From positions 248,001 to 312,000 of the forward strand of contig NZ_JAHUWJ010000003.1 of assembly GCF_019219075.1 (NCBI RefSeq): a stretch of DNA of 64,000 bases, written 5' to 3'. Each line of letters opens with the position of its first letter. Position 1 is the stretch's first letter. Shown here piece after piece: positions 62,539 to 64,000 of this stretch. Both the position numbers and the translations under genes were made by a program. A model generated the notes under the pieces. That model was not told the DNA's origin. It did no database searches and saw nothing but the letters and a program-made list of their open reading frames with translations. Source of the DNA: Chitinophaga sp. sic0106. GTDB lineage: Bacteria; Bacteroidota; Bacteroidia; Chitinophagales; Chitinophagaceae.

Positions 62539-64000
62539 TTACCATCCTGGATTCTGCACCAGGGCTCGATCACGCTCGATGTCCTGCTGCTGGATCGGGA
62601 ACAGGTACATACGGTTATCCCAGGTACGTTTCTGGAAAAGGGTGCGTTTATAGAAGTCCGTAAACGCAAACCCCTGACCGTTATCATTAGCATAGGTATT
62701 GAGGCCGTATATGGTTTGATTTTCCGGATTTCCCAGCAACAACCGACGCACCAGCGTAAAATAACGGTCGCCCTCAAAACAAAGCTCTACCTGGCGTTCA
62801 CGCAGGATATGCTTTCTCATTTTTTCTGTATTCCCTACGGCGTCAGGATATACTGTGGCTATACCCGGTAGTCCGGCACGGGCACGCACCATATCCAGGT
62901 AGGTGGGGATATCCGGATTTCCGGGATCAGATTCATTGAGCGCTTCCACATAATCCAGTAATATTTCCGCATAACGGAGTACTATATACGGCGTGGGATT
63001 GGAAACGGCATCCTGGCGGATATTATCATTCGGGCTTACCCGCTTTAGCGGCAGGTAGCCGGTGATATTGCTCGTACCGGCCGATTTCTGTCCTGACTTA
63101 CCATTATAATAAAACTCGATTCTTCCTCTGCCATCCAGGTTATTGTCTGAAGAGAAGAAATTTTTATCATCTACTGTGCGGGCAGGTAATACAGAACGCC
63201 CGTTGTATGCAATAAACGCATAAAAACGCGGCTCCCTGTTTGCATACATACTCCAGTCCCCCTGCTTCTGCTCCCAGTCATTCGCACCGTTTTGCTGTAC
63301 AAAACCCGTCTCCGTATATCCGGACGCGGGATCATCAATCGTCCTCCCGTTGTTCATGGCAAAGGCATCTACCACGTTTTGGGTGGCATTATACATATTA
63401 TATCCACCAGGTCCGGGAGAAACACATTTCGTATAGCCCCACGTGTTCCAGGTTACCACACCAAAAATTGTTTCTACATTCCATGGGGTAAGATGAACAT
63501 TCCTGACAGACAAATAAGGATTAAAACGGGTATCTCCGTTTTCCAGGTTAGTATACAGCCGGTAAAAACCGGAGTCTATAACGGCTTTAGCAGCCGCTGC
63601 GGCCAGTCTCCAACGGTTCACATCATAGCTGGCAGACGCCAGATTTGTTCCATCCTGATTCTTAAAACCTGCAAATGCAGGATTGCCATTCCATAACGGA
63701 CTGGCTGCCAGTTGCATCACCTTTGCCTTTATGGCCATGCATATGCCTTTGTTTGCCCTGCCAAGGTTAGCAGTGTTATCCCATCTTCCAGGCAGCAGCG
63801 CCGATGCTTTATTCATCAATCCTACTATCGTAGCCACACAGGTATCAAATGGTGCGCGGGGGTAAACATTAAAGTTTTCATTCTGGCTGATCGCCTGTGT
63901 AAGGTTTACAAATGGCCCGTACTGCCGCAGCAACAGCCAGTAATAATATCCCCGGAGGAAATAGTTCTCTCCTTTGTATTGCTGCTTCAGTTCATTGCTC
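62539..64000 (-). CDS. RagB/SusD-family lipoprotein, N-terminus beyond window
   Basis: The frame is open to base 64000, giving about 486 C-terminal residues; the residues at the right edge (ELKQQYKGENYFLRGYYYWL) are the conserved SusD TPR segment. Also visible are IVLRYAEILLDYVEALNESD (about 340-360 of the visible part) and MRKHILRERQVELCFEGDRYF. The C-terminus has the usual NRMYLFPIQQQDIERD-like end. It should partner a SusC encoded to the right, outside the window. With the NHL and beta-helix lipoproteins downstream it forms the end of another glycan utilisation operon, whose ligand is unknown. Confidence 0.92.
   Translation of the reverse strand, partial: SNELKQQYKGENYFLRGYYYWLLLRQYGPFVNLTQAISQNENFNVYPRAPFDTCVATIVGLMNKASALLPGRWDNTANLGRANKGICMAIKAKVMQLAASPLWNGNPAFAGFKNQDGTNLASASYDVNRWRLAAAAAKAVIDSGFYRLYTNLENGDTRFNPYLSVRNVHLTPWNVETIFGVVTWNTWGYTKCVSPGPGGYNMYNATQNVVDAFAMNNGRTIDDPASGYTETGFVQQNGANDWEQKQGDWSMYANREPRFYAFIAYNGRSVLPARTVDDKNFFSSDNNLDGRGRIEFYYNGKSGQKSAGTSNITGYLPLKRVSPNDNIRQDAVSNPTPYIVLRYAEILLDYVEALNESDPGNPDIPTYLDMVRARAGLPGIATVYPDAVGNTEKMRKHILRERQVELCFEGDRYFTLVRRLLLGNPENQTIYGLNTYANDNGQGFAFTDFYKRTLFQKRTWDNRMYLFPIQQQDIERDRALVQNPGW

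Noticed and set aside
1..64000. CRISPR arrays, rRNA genes, insertion-sequence transposases
   Set aside because: I looked for regularly spaced repeats, rRNA signatures and transposase motifs and saw none.

Overview
The window reads as chromosomal DNA of a Bacteroidota bacterium, most likely Chitinophagaceae and close to Chitinophaga. The evidence is three SusC/SusD-type sets (one cut by the window end), a FecR/ECF sigma regulatory pair, a type IX secretion sorting tail, a complete chitin utilisation locus, a grasp-with-spasm peptide cluster, and short spacers with few clear Shine-Dalgarno sites. No sequence search was run; family names come from motifs and recalled family features.

Layout. 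1-1728: C-terminal part of a zinc metalloprotease. 1796-3118: GH28 pectinase. 3139-3273: an inverted pair of hairpin repeats. 3347-9639 (minus): a grasp-with-spasm RiPP operon, in transcription order two tandem GG-leader precursors (one of only 58 codons), an ATP-grasp maturase, an unidentified 59-aa protein, a SPASM maturase, a C39-peptidase ABC exporter and an HlyD-type adaptor. 9927-10571: an ECF sigma factor, divergent from a small unknown gene. 11204-19490 (minus): ECF sigma, FecR, SusC with STN domain, SusD and a TlpA-like thioredoxin. 19886-24280: a very large secreted PL11 rhamnogalacturonan lyase. 24348-28299: DUF2167, DUF3137, LemA and two small secreted proteins.

28492-45709 is a chitin locus. 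A GH18 chitinase lipoprotein diverges from a LacI-type regulator. After it, on the plus strand, come SusC, SusD, a GH18-fold lipoprotein without catalytic acids, an active-type GH18, a GH20 hexosaminidase, a NagP-like sugar transporter, NagA, NagB, a CBM9-like protein and an HGSNAT-like membrane acyltransferase. Four copies of one 18-bp near-palindrome (one at the regulator, three before SusC) look like the operators. Together these take chitin to fructose-6-phosphate, except that no GlcNAc kinase is present.

45797-53248 holds a DUF2490 protein, a MacB/FtsX permease, an SDR enzyme and an Oar-like TonB receptor. 53408-57607 holds a phosphotransferase, a truncated gene remnant, an AT-rich two-gene module (PD-(D/E)XK-like protein plus AAA ATPase, a candidate defence system), tRNA-Lys(UUU) and a DinB protein. 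57794-64000 (minus) has an M1 aminopeptidase, a parallel beta-helix lipoprotein, an IPT/NHL-repeat lipoprotein and the C-terminal part of a SusD, which suggests a further glycan locus continuing to the right.

The best candidates for something undescribed are the RiPP operon with its small unknown protein, the ATPase/nuclease pair, and the chitin locus with its pseudo-chitinase and repeated operators.
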